Shown here: piece by piece, positions 1 to 13,155 of the stretch
How positions within the stretch are numbered: the stretch's first letter is position 1
Layout: every line of letters begins with the position of its first letter
Assembly (NCBI GenBank): GCA_025266875.1
Contig: JALLLT010000027.1
Span: 248,001 to 312,000 of the forward strand
From: Fennellomyces sp. T-0311
Lineage: Eukaryota > Mucoromycota > Mucoromycetes > Mucorales > Lichtheimiaceae
Reading direction: 5' to 3'
Length of the DNA: 64,000 nucleotides
The notes under the pieces: generated by a model
Seen by the model: the letters and a program-made list of their open reading frames with translations, nothing else
The model's database searches: none
Told to the model about the DNA's origin: nothing
Program-made: the position numbers and the translations under genes

Positions 1-358
1 TTGGGATCCGTTGGTCCTATCGGACACGCGTTCCAATAAATGAATATTGCTATGTGCACAACATTAGCTGCTAAAGATAGCATGGTTCGAAATAAGGGAG
101 TTTATTTAGTTAGCTATTATGTACGCATTCCAGCTGATCACAGTAGAGAAGATCAGGTTTCGAGGGGTGGGCGTGACTTTAGCGCCATATACTGTTTAGC
201 AAATGAAGTGACAATATATAAAGAAAAGCAAATCAATGTACAATACATAAAGAAAAAATAGAGGGGCGAAACTTTTGGTCTCGAGGGGTGGCAAAGCGAA
301 ATGGGATATTGGAGTGAGCGAATGTCTAAATTCAAAATAATTCAAAAGGGAATATACT
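1..358. other. 3' flank without a recognised gene
   Basis: I see no supported gene here. A 73-codon open frame on the plus strand has no family features. The segment is the downstream flank of the kelch-BTB gene. A short motif, TCGAGGGGTGG, occurs twice (about 160 and 282). Confidence 0.5.
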
Positions 359-2095
359 TTATGCTTCCATGGGGCTGTCGGGTCGGTTGTCCTCGTCGTC
401 TTCCTCATGCTCATCGTCCGTGATTCTATGGTGGCTGCCGTTCCGTGAATCCATTGTGATGCCATAGCCTCCCACTAGGATTGCATTATCCGGGGTCTCG
501 TCCCATATCTGGCAGAGGACGTCATGCGGTAAGCTCCGGAATGCATCAGTGCGCACCACGTTGCCAAAACGTTCAAACATAAAATGCAGCGCGTTCTGCT
601 GTAATCCTCGCTGGCCAGCCAGTCCGGCGCAGTGATATATTTTGCTGACGCTCTCGATGCCCATGTCGCTATGCAACCGTCGTACACACAATGCAAGGAG
701 TCGTGGCAACAAATACAAATTCGCCATCACCAACAAATCCGCAATCAGCTCTACAGACAAAAAGTCGTCAAGTGTATCCGTGTATAGGAACCGGACGAAT
801 GCTTCGAGGACAACGAAAGGCTCAGGCAATGTGAGAGTATCCGATACAGATTCGGCCATTCCAGAGCCCAGCAGGTGCGCGAAATGCGGCCACCGCGCCA
901 ATAGCACCAGGCGATGGACACGAATGTATCTTCCGTCTCCTTCATCTCTGGAGGATCGAATGGAGAAATCGGCACTTTGCGATTGTTGAATCAGTAAGCC
1001 GACGAGATCAGTTCCCAGCTGTGGTGGAGGCACAGGCATGATACCGTATTCTTTGAGGTCCACCTTTAGCACCGATGCATAATAGTCGTCCGGTTCTTCG
1101 TCATACCCATTTCCACATAGATAGAAGGACGTGTCATGTTCGGCCATGGCAAAGCTGGACCAATTGTAGCCTTCAAAAATGGTCCCCATGTCACGGTACT
1201 GCCACTGCATCGATGTCATATCCAGACTCCAAAGTCCAGTGGCCGGCAAGTCACCTCCAACCGTCGTCTGCGAGTGTGTTACTGCCACCACAAGCTGGTC
1301 TCCGCAGATCTGCGAGAAGCGTTGGCCCGTGAGCGACGGGGCAGAGGGTGAGTCGATTTCAAGATGGGTCACGCCGTGTCGATCCACATCGATGAACGAT
1401 AGATGGTTCGACCTGCTCATATCCTCCTCAAATCCACCAAATAAATATAACCGCTTGTTGTACATGAAACTGATATGCTGCGACCGTCGCACGAACGGGA
1501 TGGGAAGCTGCCATTCCCAGGTGTTGAGATCGAGTATTACCAAGGTGTCGGCAAAAACACCTGGCTTGGTAAGCAATCCACCGGCAATATAGAGCTTGTC
1601 GTCATAGATGGTCGCTGAGTGGCGCATGCGGCCCTCGGGTTTGATGCCATAGGTTTCGGGCTGCCACCACGTGAGAGTGTCGAGATCGAGCACGGAGACG
1701 TCGTCGAAGTACCCACCTTCCTCTTCACCGTTGCCTCCAAAAATAACCAACTTATTCCTGTTCTTCCACAGGGTGGCGGTGTGGTCGTTCCGCTTGGCCG
1801 GGGGACGGCCTTTGGTGTATATAATGCGTGTCCACTGGTTGTCGTCTAACGAGAGTTTATAAAGGGTGTTGAAGACGTCGTCAGTGTATTGGTCGAAGCC
1901 GCCAAAGACGTAGATAGCATTGCCAACGACGCTCAGCGACGCGCCGACCAAGGGGCCGAGCAGCTCGCCTTGCGTACGGCTAGGCTTTGCGAAGGTCTTG
2001 ACAGGCACGCCGGTGCCGTTGGAAGACGACGAGGGTGTCAGCTCACGCGTCGGGCTATGGGCTGAACGAGGTGTGCCAGGTGCGGAGCTATTCAT
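359..2095 (-). CDS. Kelch-repeat BTB protein (LZTR1/Ral2-like architecture)
   Basis: Single-exon gene of 578 aa from the ATG at 2095; an in-frame ATG 48 bases upstream (2143) would add a basic 16-residue tail, but the 2095 start follows an A-rich leader and opens a Ser/Pro/Thr-rich segment. Residues about 45-300 hold kelch blades, seen as repeated hydrophobic-GG motifs (IYVFGGF, LVIFGGN, LYIAGG, LYLFGGF). A BTB/POZ domain follows at about 385-490 (VHRLVLLARWPHF, then VLEAFVRFLYTD) with a BACK-like helical tail and an acidic C-terminus. Kelch-then-BTB order is that of LZTR1 and fission yeast Ral2, which act on Ras, in the LZTR1 case as a CUL3 adaptor. That role is inferred from architecture only; other kelch-BTB proteins are possible. 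Confidence 0.85.
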   Translation of the reverse strand: MNSSAPGTPRSAHSPTRELTPSSSSNGTGVPVKTFAKPSRTQGELLGPLVGASLSVVGNAIYVFGGFDQYTDDVFNTLYKLSLDDNQWTRIIYTKGRPPAKRNDHTATLWKNRNKLVIFGGNGEEEGGYFDDVSVLDLDTLTWWQPETYGIKPEGRMRHSATIYDDKLYIAGGLLTKPGVFADTLVILDLNTWEWQLPIPFVRRSQHISFMYNKRLYLFGGFEEDMSRSNHLSFIDVDRHGVTHLEIDSPSAPSLTGQRFSQICGDQLVVAVTHSQTTVGGDLPATGLWSLDMTSMQWQYRDMGTIFEGYNWSSFAMAEHDTSFYLCGNGYDEEPDDYYASVLKVDLKEYGIMPVPPPQLGTDLVGLLIQQSQSADFSIRSSRDEGDGRYIRVHRLVLLARWPHFAHLLGSGMAESVSDTLTLPEPFVVLEAFVRFLYTDTLDDFLSVELIADLLVMANLYLLPRLLALCVRRLHSDMGIESVSKIYHCAGLAGQRGLQQNALHFMFERFGNVVRTDAFRSLPHDVLCQIWDETPDNAILVGGYGITMDSRNGSHHRITDDEHEEDDEDNRPDSPMEA

Positions 2096-3892
2096 TTTCT
2101 TTTTTTCTTTCTTTCTCAAAGCAGCCTGTAGCCCCCTTCTCAAGTTCTTTTTTTTCTTCGCTTCTTTTGGGTGGAGTGGTGTCTGTGATGTGTGTTGCTG
2201 TCTGTCCTAGGCTGCTCTCTAACGATAGGAGATATAAACCTTCGTGTGCGTTGGGAATCGGAGATGCTGGAATCAAGGTGCTAGCGGTGGAAACAACATG
2301 AGTTGCTGCAAAGACGAGCTTGCCAACTTGCACTTTTTACAATGCCTTTTGTGCTTCACTTTGTCGCAAATTGGATCTTTTAGAAATGGTCTTGCGATCT
2401 TGCACACGGCTCGCTGCCTTTGTGGCTCATTCAAACTCAGTTGCTGGGATAGAAAATGCGGCCCAACTTTATGGGTGTTGTACAGCTGCTCTTTCTTTGC
2501 GGGCTTTTTCCTTCGACGGTTTCTGCTTTCCTTATGAGACTTCGGGATATACAGGGCGTGAGTTGCTTTAATCCAAATGGCAAACGGAAGTTTGACCAGT
2601 AATCTCTTCTTTTGCGAGGAAAAGGAGCATTTATATTTCTGCGGTTCCTAATTAAGCACTACTTTTGGTTCTCAGCTGAACAGCTAAAATACGCAATTTG
2701 GCAATGGGAATATGCCAATGCTGGTTCGAATGCGCCTTAATAAACATCCGTTCCTTCATTTTACATGAATTTCCTTCGTATTATCTGCCACGGAATAACG
2801 AGCATGAATTCATAAAACAAAGGACCAGTTAGCTCTGAGAATAGACCAGCCTACAGAATAAATGGCTGCACTTTCTTTGTATGACTTTTTGCTCAAACCG
2901 CTCTTTCAGGGGGTAGAATCAGCCCATTAAAGATCATTATGTCACATAGTTTTACCTAGCACGATCAATCCATCACCTGAGAACGAAAACATATAAGTAG
3001 CTTTGACAGTGAAGTGGAAATGCGACGCAGCATCAGCATCCATTAAAACCCATAGCAATGCAAAGTGAAAAGGCATTCCGTACACTGTAGGATGATCAAA
3101 GTCGTTTTAGGTAGACTCAAATGAGTTTGGTACCTGATGCTCCAAATGCTCGGTCGACAGGTTAGCTTCAAATGGAAATACTCCAGAAAATTCCAGAGTA
3201 TTAAAAAATGGAACCGGGATGGTTTTCTTTCAAAGCAAGGTTTTATTTAACGAACACGTTTTAGTCATGGTCGAGTTAAAAGTTTTAATAGTATCGACAC
3301 TTTATCCCTGTTCTTTACATGTAGCAAATGTAAAGTGATCCTAACCAATCTAGCATCAACGGCATTCACGTGTATCACATGACAATCTAGCCTCTTGAGT
3401 GGCGTACTACCACTATGTTCATAATCCCGGATTTGTGGATGTTTTCACTTTGTCCATTATCAGTAATGATCGCATTCAACTCATATGTCTTGTGACTATC
3501 GATTCCAGAGGTATTGTGGGTTATGGTGTATCCTGTCAATTCTATCAGAGCAATTCATTTTCTGAAGACACCCATATGTGTTGGAAATAAGGAGCAGCAA
3601 TTGGTATTCTTGCGGTTCACCGTCTTGAAGTACGTGATGGTTACTATGACAACACATACGCAGTGAAACAAAGTATTGTTTTTCTAGGCAACACGATTGA
3701 AGTCCGAATAAGAAGCAACAAGGCGGTCTAGCGTAATATCCTAATTTTCAAATTTCAGACATAGATTATATCTGAAGCTTCGGTTTGAGTCAAGGTGTAG
3801 ATGGAACAACCATTTAGTATACTTTGCTAAGTGAGCACTCAATAATATTTAACTGCAGTCGTGCGATATTAACGTTTTTACTCTTTAACATT

Positions 3893-4053
3893 CACTGCAA
3901 ATAATTTTGGTGAATTTTGGTGAATAATTTTTTTTAAAGTGGTTAAACATAGCTTTTTAACCGCTCGAGTTACCAAAAATGGTAGTACAAGTGGTTAAAA
4001 AGCTTATGTTTAACCACTGTAACCACTTCTAACCATCAAAATTTTTTGCAGTG
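3893..4053. mobile_element. MITE/foldback element with CACTG ends
   Basis: 161-bp element with long imperfect terminal inverted repeats of about 70 bp. It begins CACTGCAAATAATTTT and ends AAAATTTTTTGCAGTG. The inner arms GTGGTTAAACATA and its complement, with TTTTTAACC, pair almost to the centre. It is flanked on both sides by ATT (3890-3892 and 4054-4056), a 3-bp direct repeat. CACTA/CACTG ends with a 3-bp target duplication are the hallmark of the CACTA/EnSpm superfamily. It has no coding capacity, so it would be non-autonomous. Confidence 0.8.
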
Positions 4054-4599
4054 ATTTGAGGAGTCGCATTGTCGATAAAGCATTACGAAAAACGTAAGCA
4101 GATATTGTGATGTATGATAGATGAACCTTCTCAGTTTGAGATAGCAATGCGCATTCAAAAGTACCTAGTACGTGTTACTGGATCGAAACGAGGAACACAA
4201 ACAGCTGATACGTTTACTTTTAAACCAGCTTAATATAATTTTTTAGGGATTCAATTTTTAACATGGATAAACCACCAAATCTCACTTTTCCGCTTAAACC
4301 TCTCCGGTTATGTCTGGAAAATCCTCTGATTAGTCTTTTTACAACTTTTTAGACCTGTTTCTACTACTTTTTTCTACTTATGAAGCTCATGTAAAAATAC
4401 TAGATGATCTTGGATACTTAATTACAGCCCGTTTTTATATATTTTTCAGGATAACCTTAATTGGTTGACTGGTTATAGAAACCACCGGATCTACAGTTGT
4501 TTCCTCTACAGAACATATTACTAGGTCAAGTAGATCCAATTGCTTAATTAATCAGAAACAAATAAAACAAGTATCGACAATAAACTCTCTTGTTGGCTG

Positions 4600-6200
4600 A
4601 ACCAGTGGTCAGCGTTACTTGATGTATAGGAACAAATTATAGCGAAAACAAAGGCACACGCAGTGGTATGGGCTACTAGTTGAACTAGCAACCAAGTAAA
4701 ATGTTTTGTTAAAAGCATGTGCAATACTATAGATGTGCCTGTGTGGGGCATCCAGTGATTGGACTTACTTGATTAGTAAACGCATTTTGTAGGAAATGGA
4801 AAGTCGCATCCGATGGTTTTTGGATCTAGTTAAAACAGCGGATATATGAAAGATTATCTTGGAGGATATGTAAGTATTAGTTATGATCACCGTTTTCGGT
4901 TCATCAACCACTTCAAGCGACTTACTACGGAACATGGTAAAAGCAGGGATGCAGGATACGCGGAAAGCCTTATCAGACGATCTCCTAGGCAGAATTTGCG
5001 AAATTAAATTAGAAAAGTGAATATTCGTGCTTTTTCCGAACCAGCTACAACCATGCAGAGGTTTATCCATACCGACAAGCTCAATTTATAAGTTGGCCTT
5101 CAAAGAATCATATCGAGCTGACTCGGGGTAGAAATATTGAGCTACCAGTGGAATAGATGAGGTACGTTTGAGGACATTTACTAACTAGATCCGCGATTGC
5201 ATCTCCTTGATATATAGGTACATCTTATAGAGAAATGATAGGCATATCCAGTGACGGCAACAGCTTATAATAGGAGTAACAGTAAAGAAAGCCTACTTAA
5301 AAATGCCACTTTTGATCTTTAGATGATATTTGCAAAGCACTTTAAGATATATCAATCTATTTTTACTTTGGTACTAAATGCTCCAAACTGTGTGCTTTAC
5401 AGAACCGTTGAGTTTGTAGCTCTAGCGTTATTAGGAACCGAGTTATGTCCGAAAAAGTATAAGCTCCTGCTAAACAAAAAATCGGCCAAAGTCATTTGGG
5501 ATGGAAAAAGTGAGAAGAGAAATGCAGACGAACGAAATACCAGAGCAAGAAGATCACATGGAATGAAAAAAGATGCGGAATCAAGAAACTTCGATGAAGT
5601 CGAAAAGCCAAAGGCTAGGGCCTTGGAAAATGATCATGATGGCCTTTTTCGTTGAATAGAAACTGATTCGGCGGTCGGATCCCCTTAGTATATGAGTATC
5701 TTTTGTAGAGAATGTAACTGCGGGTTCAGCAGTGTTATTAGCTAGATAAATTCGCGGCGGGAGAAGCGTTAAAATGCATATGTACGATATTCGCCTTTTG
5801 CTAGGATACAAGACAAAAACTGATAGAAACGAGGGCTTATTTTGCTTTTGTACAGAGCAGTCTCGGTCAAAAGCAACACAAGACAGTTTAGCTTGTGTGG
5901 TTAGCAGGATTTGGGGCCGGGATATGGCCTGAAAACTGTAAATTTGAAAAACTTGAAAAATGTTATATTCAAAAGTGAAATGTGATTGGAAATGGAGTGT
6001 AATGTGTTCATAAATGTATTTAGAACGTACAACTGGAAGTAGAAAGTATAGAGTCCAAAACTATAGACGATGGATATATAAAGCGATCTTAGAGCCTTTG
6101 GTCTGGAATAAAAAGTTCATCAGCGATTGGATATCCCCAAGGTATTAGTATGTTTTGCGGCTAATTTAACGGCAAATCCAATGGTATGAACAGATGGTAA
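4600..6200. repeat. Decayed repeat array, unit about 440-475 bp
   Basis: A degenerate block recurs at about 4753, 5192, 5670 and 6123, with a further related block at 4607. Common features are a GYGATTGGAT-like start, CTTGATATATA or CTTAGTATATG, ATTTTGTAG, a run like GGAAATG or AATGTAAC, and CCAATGG or CAGTG. Between blocks a weaker TTAAAATGC..CTTTT segment also recurs. The alignment was made by eye, so identity and exact borders are not established. Confidence 0.4.
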
Positions 6201-7264
6201 AGACAGCTACAGAAGAAAAGGATTACTATGTTAAAATGCGATCACTTTACCGCTCTTTTTTGTCGGATGCCAGTGTTGTTCTGATAACTACTAACAATTC
6301 TCTGGCAAGGAACCATCCATGAGTATATTTTTACTATCAGCAATGCTTTGAAGCGCCATCGATGATTTATATGCTTAAATCTCACGGACTTACTGCTTAC
6401 CACCTGAGATCTGCACTGTGCGCATCAGCGATTATACTTATACGTCCTCCAGGCCTTTTCTTTTTCAAGTCGCAGTGAATGTCGAATCTCTAGTGCAAAC
6501 TACCGTAACAAGCCCCCGGATGATACGATGTCACTGACCGAAGATCTGCGATATATGTACGCAGGATCCGCATAGCCGTAATTAAAGTTACCGCTGCTCT
6601 TTTAATTAAATATCGTGAGTGTCTGAGGCTTTTCCTTCTGATCATGTTTGTTGGGGTTAATTATAGTGTTGTCGTCAATGGGTATATTTGTAATCTTCAT
6701 CGTGGTAATGACATGTGACAGCATCTCGTTGAATGGAACTGATAGTAAGGAGTTTTTTCCTTGATACGCAGGCGATCAAGGCATTAGTCGCTGCTTCTGT
6801 TGTATAGTGACAGATGTGTGAAAATGGCGTTATGGATGGCTGTTCAATGAGCCTTAAAACAACGAAGGTGCGATCATCCAACATGGTCCTTGTGTAACGT
6901 AGGAGCATCAGCATAACCTCTAGTAAAGAGTTGCCATAACGACAATATCCCGGCCGTCTATCAAACAAGGGACTCATTCCAACGAACCGGCTGGATTAGC
7001 CACTAGCAGATAACGTGTTGCCAGAGTGTAGAGACTCATAATGTGCTGAGCGATTGCCATGAACAAATGAGCACGAATCACCTGGAAGATATGTGGAAGC
7101 AACTGAAACAAGAGTTTTAGCGCTTGGGCTTTAAGGTAGCAAAATGTCCATTAGATGGCTAATGGTAGTCAATCATTGCAAAGCACTTGAGCATGGCAGC
7201 TTCCATCGCGATTGGCTAGATGAAACAGTCACCAGGCATGGGTATAAATAGCCAGCAAGCGCCT

Positions 7265-7286
7265 ACGCACCTATAAAAAGGTGCGT
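7265..7286 (+). promoter_or_regulatory. Palindrome enclosing a TATA box upstream of the TFIIA gene
   Basis: A perfect 8-bp inverted repeat, ACGCACCT (7265-7272) and AGGTGCGT (7279-7286), is separated by ATAAAA, so the TATAAAAA element sits at the dyad. It lies about 320 bp upstream of the TFIIA start codon and is followed by a pyrimidine-rich leader. A core promoter is the simplest reading. A transcription start with a long 5' UTR or a leader intron would be required. Confidence 0.45.
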
Positions 7287-7605
7287 GTCTTGCTCCGCTT
7301 TTCTTAACTTTTGAAGGTGAGCCTCTAAACCTTTTTATGTGTTGCCATTAGATCGAGTAATGTTAGCACTGAAACCCTTTGTCATGTCCATTTTTCCCTC
7401 TTGACTATGTTTTTTTTGGTGTGATCGCTGACAATGACTCATAACTTTGACCCTTTTTCACTTTTTTTTATTTCTTGAACCTGAATCATGGAATATTAAT
7501 CACATCTCATCTTTTTTTTGGACGCCCATTATGCATCATTTAGCCAATAAACGACTGCTAATCCCTTTCTGCTCTCTGCAAATCCATCTGTAATCATCAA
7601 CCAAT

Positions 7606-8925
7606 ATGTCTAATGCCATTGTGGTGAGTTTTCCAGCGTGTGCGCGCTCACAACGAATACTCAATGCATATTTCTCTTCAAGTCAAATGTGTACCGTTAT
7701 GTTATCGACGAGGTGATCAGCCAAGTACGTGGCGAGTTTGAAGACATGGGCATTGACGAGGCGGTTCTGCAGGAACTTCAGCGGGTAAGAAGCGAGGTTT
7801 TTTTTGTTCTGGATGGCAACGCTGACAAATTCAATCAGTCTTGGGAGGCCAAGGTTGCTCGGTCGCGTGTGGCCAACTTTGGTTTCAGTGATGAGAACTA
7901 TTACGACGAGGATGGCGAGGATCACAATATCAACATGCCACCTGGTCCCGATGGCATGGGCACACAGCTCCAATATCCTACCGTAAGTTGTATGCTGCCA
8001 CGGGTGCGTTTTTCTTGCTCATGTTTCATGTTCCTCAGCCTTATGCACAAGGTGCTGCCGCCAGCTTGCCAACACTTGCTGCTGGTGCAGGTATTCGGCA
8101 ACACATTGCTCTTCAGCAACAGCAGACCCCACAGCAAACGCAACAAGCGGCGCCTTCCTCATTACCCTCCAACGGCCAGTACCATCTGGTGCATCCCAAC
8201 TTACCGACCTCACAAGCGCAACCATCAAAACCCGCAAGCAGCAATCAAGAAATACAGTTGCCAAGCACTTCTAGACCGAATATCCCTCAGAACGACGGGT
8301 CAGCAGATCCTGAAATGACCACCGAAGTAAGTTGCTTGACATGATTTCCGGTGCCATGGACAAGTATCTTACCCTTTGAACCAGCAAATTGATGCACACA
8401 TCGCTGATATTTGCAACAATGCCGGACCCTTGTCGTTTACCGCCACTTCTTCTTCGTCGGGAGAATCCATACCATTGAACGCTTTGCCCAGCGATATCAA
8501 GTTGCTTATGCGTGATGCAAGAGATCGTGCCGTAAAGGCTGGTGCCATTAGCCCGAAAGCCCGAATTCCGCAGCTTGATGGTGAAGGCGATGGGGTAGAG
8601 TGTTTGGACATACTGACAGAAGCTCGTTGCTTTTTTTAACTCTGGTGGGTTAGGATGACGATATCAATTCCGACTTGGATGACTCGGATGATGCTGATGA
8701 CGATGCTGACGGTGGGGAAGAAATCGAACACATTATTCTATGTTTGTATGATAAGGTAAAGCGCAGTGTGTTACACAGTGGCACTTGACGTGGTGCTAAA
8801 AGGACCCCGCGGTCTAGGTGACGCGTACCAAGAACAAGTGGAAGTGTGTCCTCAAAGACGGCATCATGCTGGTCAACGGAAGAGACTACTTGTTCCACCG
8901 TGCCAGTGGCGACTTTGAGTGGTAA
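7606..8925 (+). CDS. TOA1: Transcription initiation factor IIA large subunit (TFIIA alpha/beta, Toa1)
   Basis: Seven exons: 7606-7623, 7683-7784, 7839-7982, 8039-8326, 8385-8594, 8654-8755, 8818-8925; 323 aa. All introns are GT..AG and fall between codons. The start is fixed by the conserved N-terminus MSNAIVSNVYRYVIDEVI, the four-helix-bundle segment of Toa1, whose first six codons sit alone on exon 1. A Gln/Pro/Ala-rich linker follows, then an acidic stretch (DDDINSDLDDSDDADDD), then the C-terminal beta-barrel half (LYDKVTRTKNKWKCVLKDG up to the terminal GDFEW). TFIIA pairs with Toa2 and stabilises TBP on the TATA box. The donor of intron 5 (GTAGAG) is weaker than the rest. Confidence 0.96.
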
Positions 8926-9232
8926 CGGAGCCAATGGTGGTGTCCAGACGGCGAGGGACAGGTGGCCAACTCCCTTCTTTGCGTGTGTAGCTAGTGCGGC
9001 ATAATAATAATCAAAACCATTTCATTTGCTTTAAAGAATATCGAGGACTCGCGTGCACACAGAATGTAGTGTACTTGCAATGTAAAACGTGAATAAAGGT
9101 CATATAAATATTTACATCGTCATAGCAGCGCTTGGACTGGCGGAGTTGCCCTATCGGGAGTAAGGGTGACGTTGCGGAGGAGCAAGAACGCGTAGTCTTC
9201 CTGCTTTTCACCCTTTATACCACCATTCTACA

Positions 9233-10753
<1,521 letters not shown>

Positions 10754-10832
10754 AAAAGGAGACTAGGCGAGCATTGTCCGCTATTTTTTTTTACCAAGAC
10801 AAAAAAACGCATATAATAAAAAAAAAACACAA

Positions 10833-12252
10833 TCAGGACACGCTGTTCATCCTTTCTCGAAGGTGCCGCGCCTTTCGAACGCTCTGTGGCTCCTGGCTGG
10901 GGTATTTGCTCAACTTCCAATCCGCCAGCCGATACACCATCCACGACCCTTCCAACACAAGATAGCTGACTGCTATCTCGACAACCAATCCGCCCCATGC
11001 AGGAAAGAACGCTTTCCATCCACCATCATCCCACGTTTGACGGATGCAATCGAAGAATCCGGTGTAATGCGTGGGAATCGGCTGGATCCCGCTGTCTTGG
11101 AGCATCAGTTTGTATACCACAGTGTCGATGGGGAATATGAGTGTGCGCGCGATAATGCTGCTTGCTATGCCCGATACCATCTCTGGATAGAATGTTCGCA
11201 ACGGCTTTCCTTCCTCCCGTCGACGGTCCTTTGCACTGGATGTAGCAACTACTCGCGCATCCAAATCCGCCAGCAGTGATGATTCCAGTGCGACGCGTGG
11301 GATTTCGACCGTTTGGCGTCGTGCGCGACGATGGTGCTGCTGCTGCCGTTGTTGTGACCTTGACCGTCTCGATGACCATGCGTTCGTTTTCCGAAAGGAG
11401 ACGAGTGGGTAAATCCGGTGGTATAAAAACATCAATAGCCTTTCCGTTAAAACTTGGGTGATACAGGAAGGTATAAACACTGAGAGCATTGGGAGCTGGT
11501 TTTCGCGCCGTGCAGTGAAAAACCGAGCCAGATTGCTGGTGTATGATAGAGCAAAGTCTTTGACCCCTCGTATCAGCTTATGTGTTCCGGATGCTTGGAC
11601 GCGAACAATCAATGCGCTACGATAAAAGGGGTATAGCAACACAAACAGCCCTGTGCCTAAGCTTCGCACAGTATAAGTTACTCGTCGTTACAGGTTGCAT
11701 TCTACTTACCAGGTCTTTGTAAGGAATGGAACCAGCCCATATCTATTGGATCGGCCTGCATACGAGTCATATGCGCCTGTCACTGCTTGGCTTAATAGTC
11801 CCAAGCCGATACCCGAATATAATGATGCAGGTCCTTGTTTACGATACATTCGATGCAGTGATCGTGCGAAAGCCACCGGTGTGTCGCTTCGTCCTGGTAT
11901 GGGAAACGCTTGCAGACGATGTCGTGCCACGACAATCGGGAAACATAGAATGTAGTTTGCCACCATAGTGCCCATCGTCAAACTAACTGCTACTGCGCTC
12001 TCTCTTGCGTCTTGAACATATGAGCCTTTTTTTTATGTTCGTTCCATTGCTCATCGACATTCTACCTTTTTCTTCGGCCGGAGCGCTATGTTGACTGACA
12101 GCATTCACAACGTCTATTTCTGCATTCGCCAATGCTGTGTCCATCCGTCGTAAGCGAAGTACTTGTTCTTCGCGTTCGAAACTGTCGCTACTCGATCGTC
12201 TCTGAATGCTGCTCCCGAGTGACAGCAGACCCAAATAGGCTGTCAATGTCAT
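10833..12252 (-). CDS. Mitochondrial carrier-family protein, SLC25A46/Ugo1-like
   Basis: Three exons: 12252-12066, 11986-11710, 11661-10833; 430 aa with consistent splice phases. An N-terminal hydrophilic region follows one hydrophobic segment. Then come carrier-like repeats with a basic linker (Arg/Gln-rich, about 235-290), and the last repeat contains FPIDTVVYKLMLQ, a carrier signature, followed by GGWKAFFPAWGGLVVE. The signature motifs are degenerate, and the length and the form of the last repeat resemble SLC25A46/Ugo1, outer-membrane carrier relatives that promote mitochondrial fusion, more than a metabolite transporter. The subfamily is inference. The 3' end faces Rpt4 with only 79 bp between stop codons. 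An unrecognised solute carrier is the alternative. Confidence 0.75.
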
Positions 12253-13155
12253 GATTGCATCCAATCGAGGTTACTGTTAAAAAACAACTGAAACAAGTTG
12301 ATAGTCGCCAAATAGAAATGTGCTACAAGAGCCGATTAAGCAATAGCGTGACACTCTGTGCTAGCAAAAACCAGAGCACTTGCTATCGTTCAAATCAACC
12401 TTCTATCAATAAAGCAATATAGTGTGACTATATAACTAAAGTGTAATATAGGTACGATTATATGGTAATGACAATTGGCGGCTACTGCTTCACCTAGCTG
12501 ACATAGTAACTCAGCATGTTAATGGTTAACCATTGTAACCGTAATCATGGTTTCTTGAAGTTTAATTCAGCAGAACGACTGCGATAACAGCTAGATTAAA
12601 TTGTTGCAAATGTGAGAGCCTCATCCTACGAATTTCGGTGCACCTAGAATACTTTAAAAGGATCCACCCGTATCTCCTCAGAAATCCGATATACATAATG
12701 AAGCTGCTGATGTGTGTATTTATCGTGTTTACGGTACCATGAATGGAACTGAAGAATTTTGTCGAAGAGCTGCGTACCGTCATCCCGACTTTCGTTTGAT
12801 ATATTAAGGCTGGCCCCATCACAATGTATGACTTGAGTATTCCATATACCAAAGCAATATATAGCTACAAATCCTCATCAGTAATAGTCCAAAGGCTATA
12901 CAAAGTCATCCCTTGTGCTTGTATTATGAGATATTATACATATACATATGGTGCATACTGTTTTGAATCGTAAAAACTTTATTTTATTCGAAATCCTCAA
13001 ATTTTTTAATCCCCGCGGCTCAATAATGTGCCGACAACTGTATTATGTTAGTTGCAAACACCTGGTCTGCGATGTGAGGTATATGTACGTGTAGTAAACT
13101 TTTTGACTGAGTCATATGCTTCTTTTCCATCAACAATGTCATGGTATGCCTGGAT
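12253..13155. other. AT-rich spacer
   Basis: I see no supported gene. A 96-codon minus-strand frame at 12562-12852 has no recognisable features. This is the promoter side of the carrier gene and the 3' flank of the decayed transposase. Confidence 0.5.

Larger units (their letters stand above)
2144..7605. other. Gene-poor AT-rich spacer
   Basis: I find no supported gene in about 5.4 kb. The longest open frames (101 aa at 4765-5070 minus, 110 aa at 5323-5655 plus, 100 aa at 6675-6977 minus) show no family motif, no convincing start context and no splice continuation. The stretch holds a foldback element at 3893-4053, decayed repeats between about 4.6 and 6.2 kb, and a palindrome around a TATA box at 7265-7286 that belongs to the next gene. 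Confidence 0.55.

Noticed and set aside
2700..2745. GGTTCGAAT, resembling a tRNA B box
   Set aside because: The flanking bases do not form a T-arm stem and no acceptor stem or A box fits at the right distance.
12562..12852. 96-codon minus-strand frame
   Set aside because: No recognisable feature, and it lies in AT-rich spacer.
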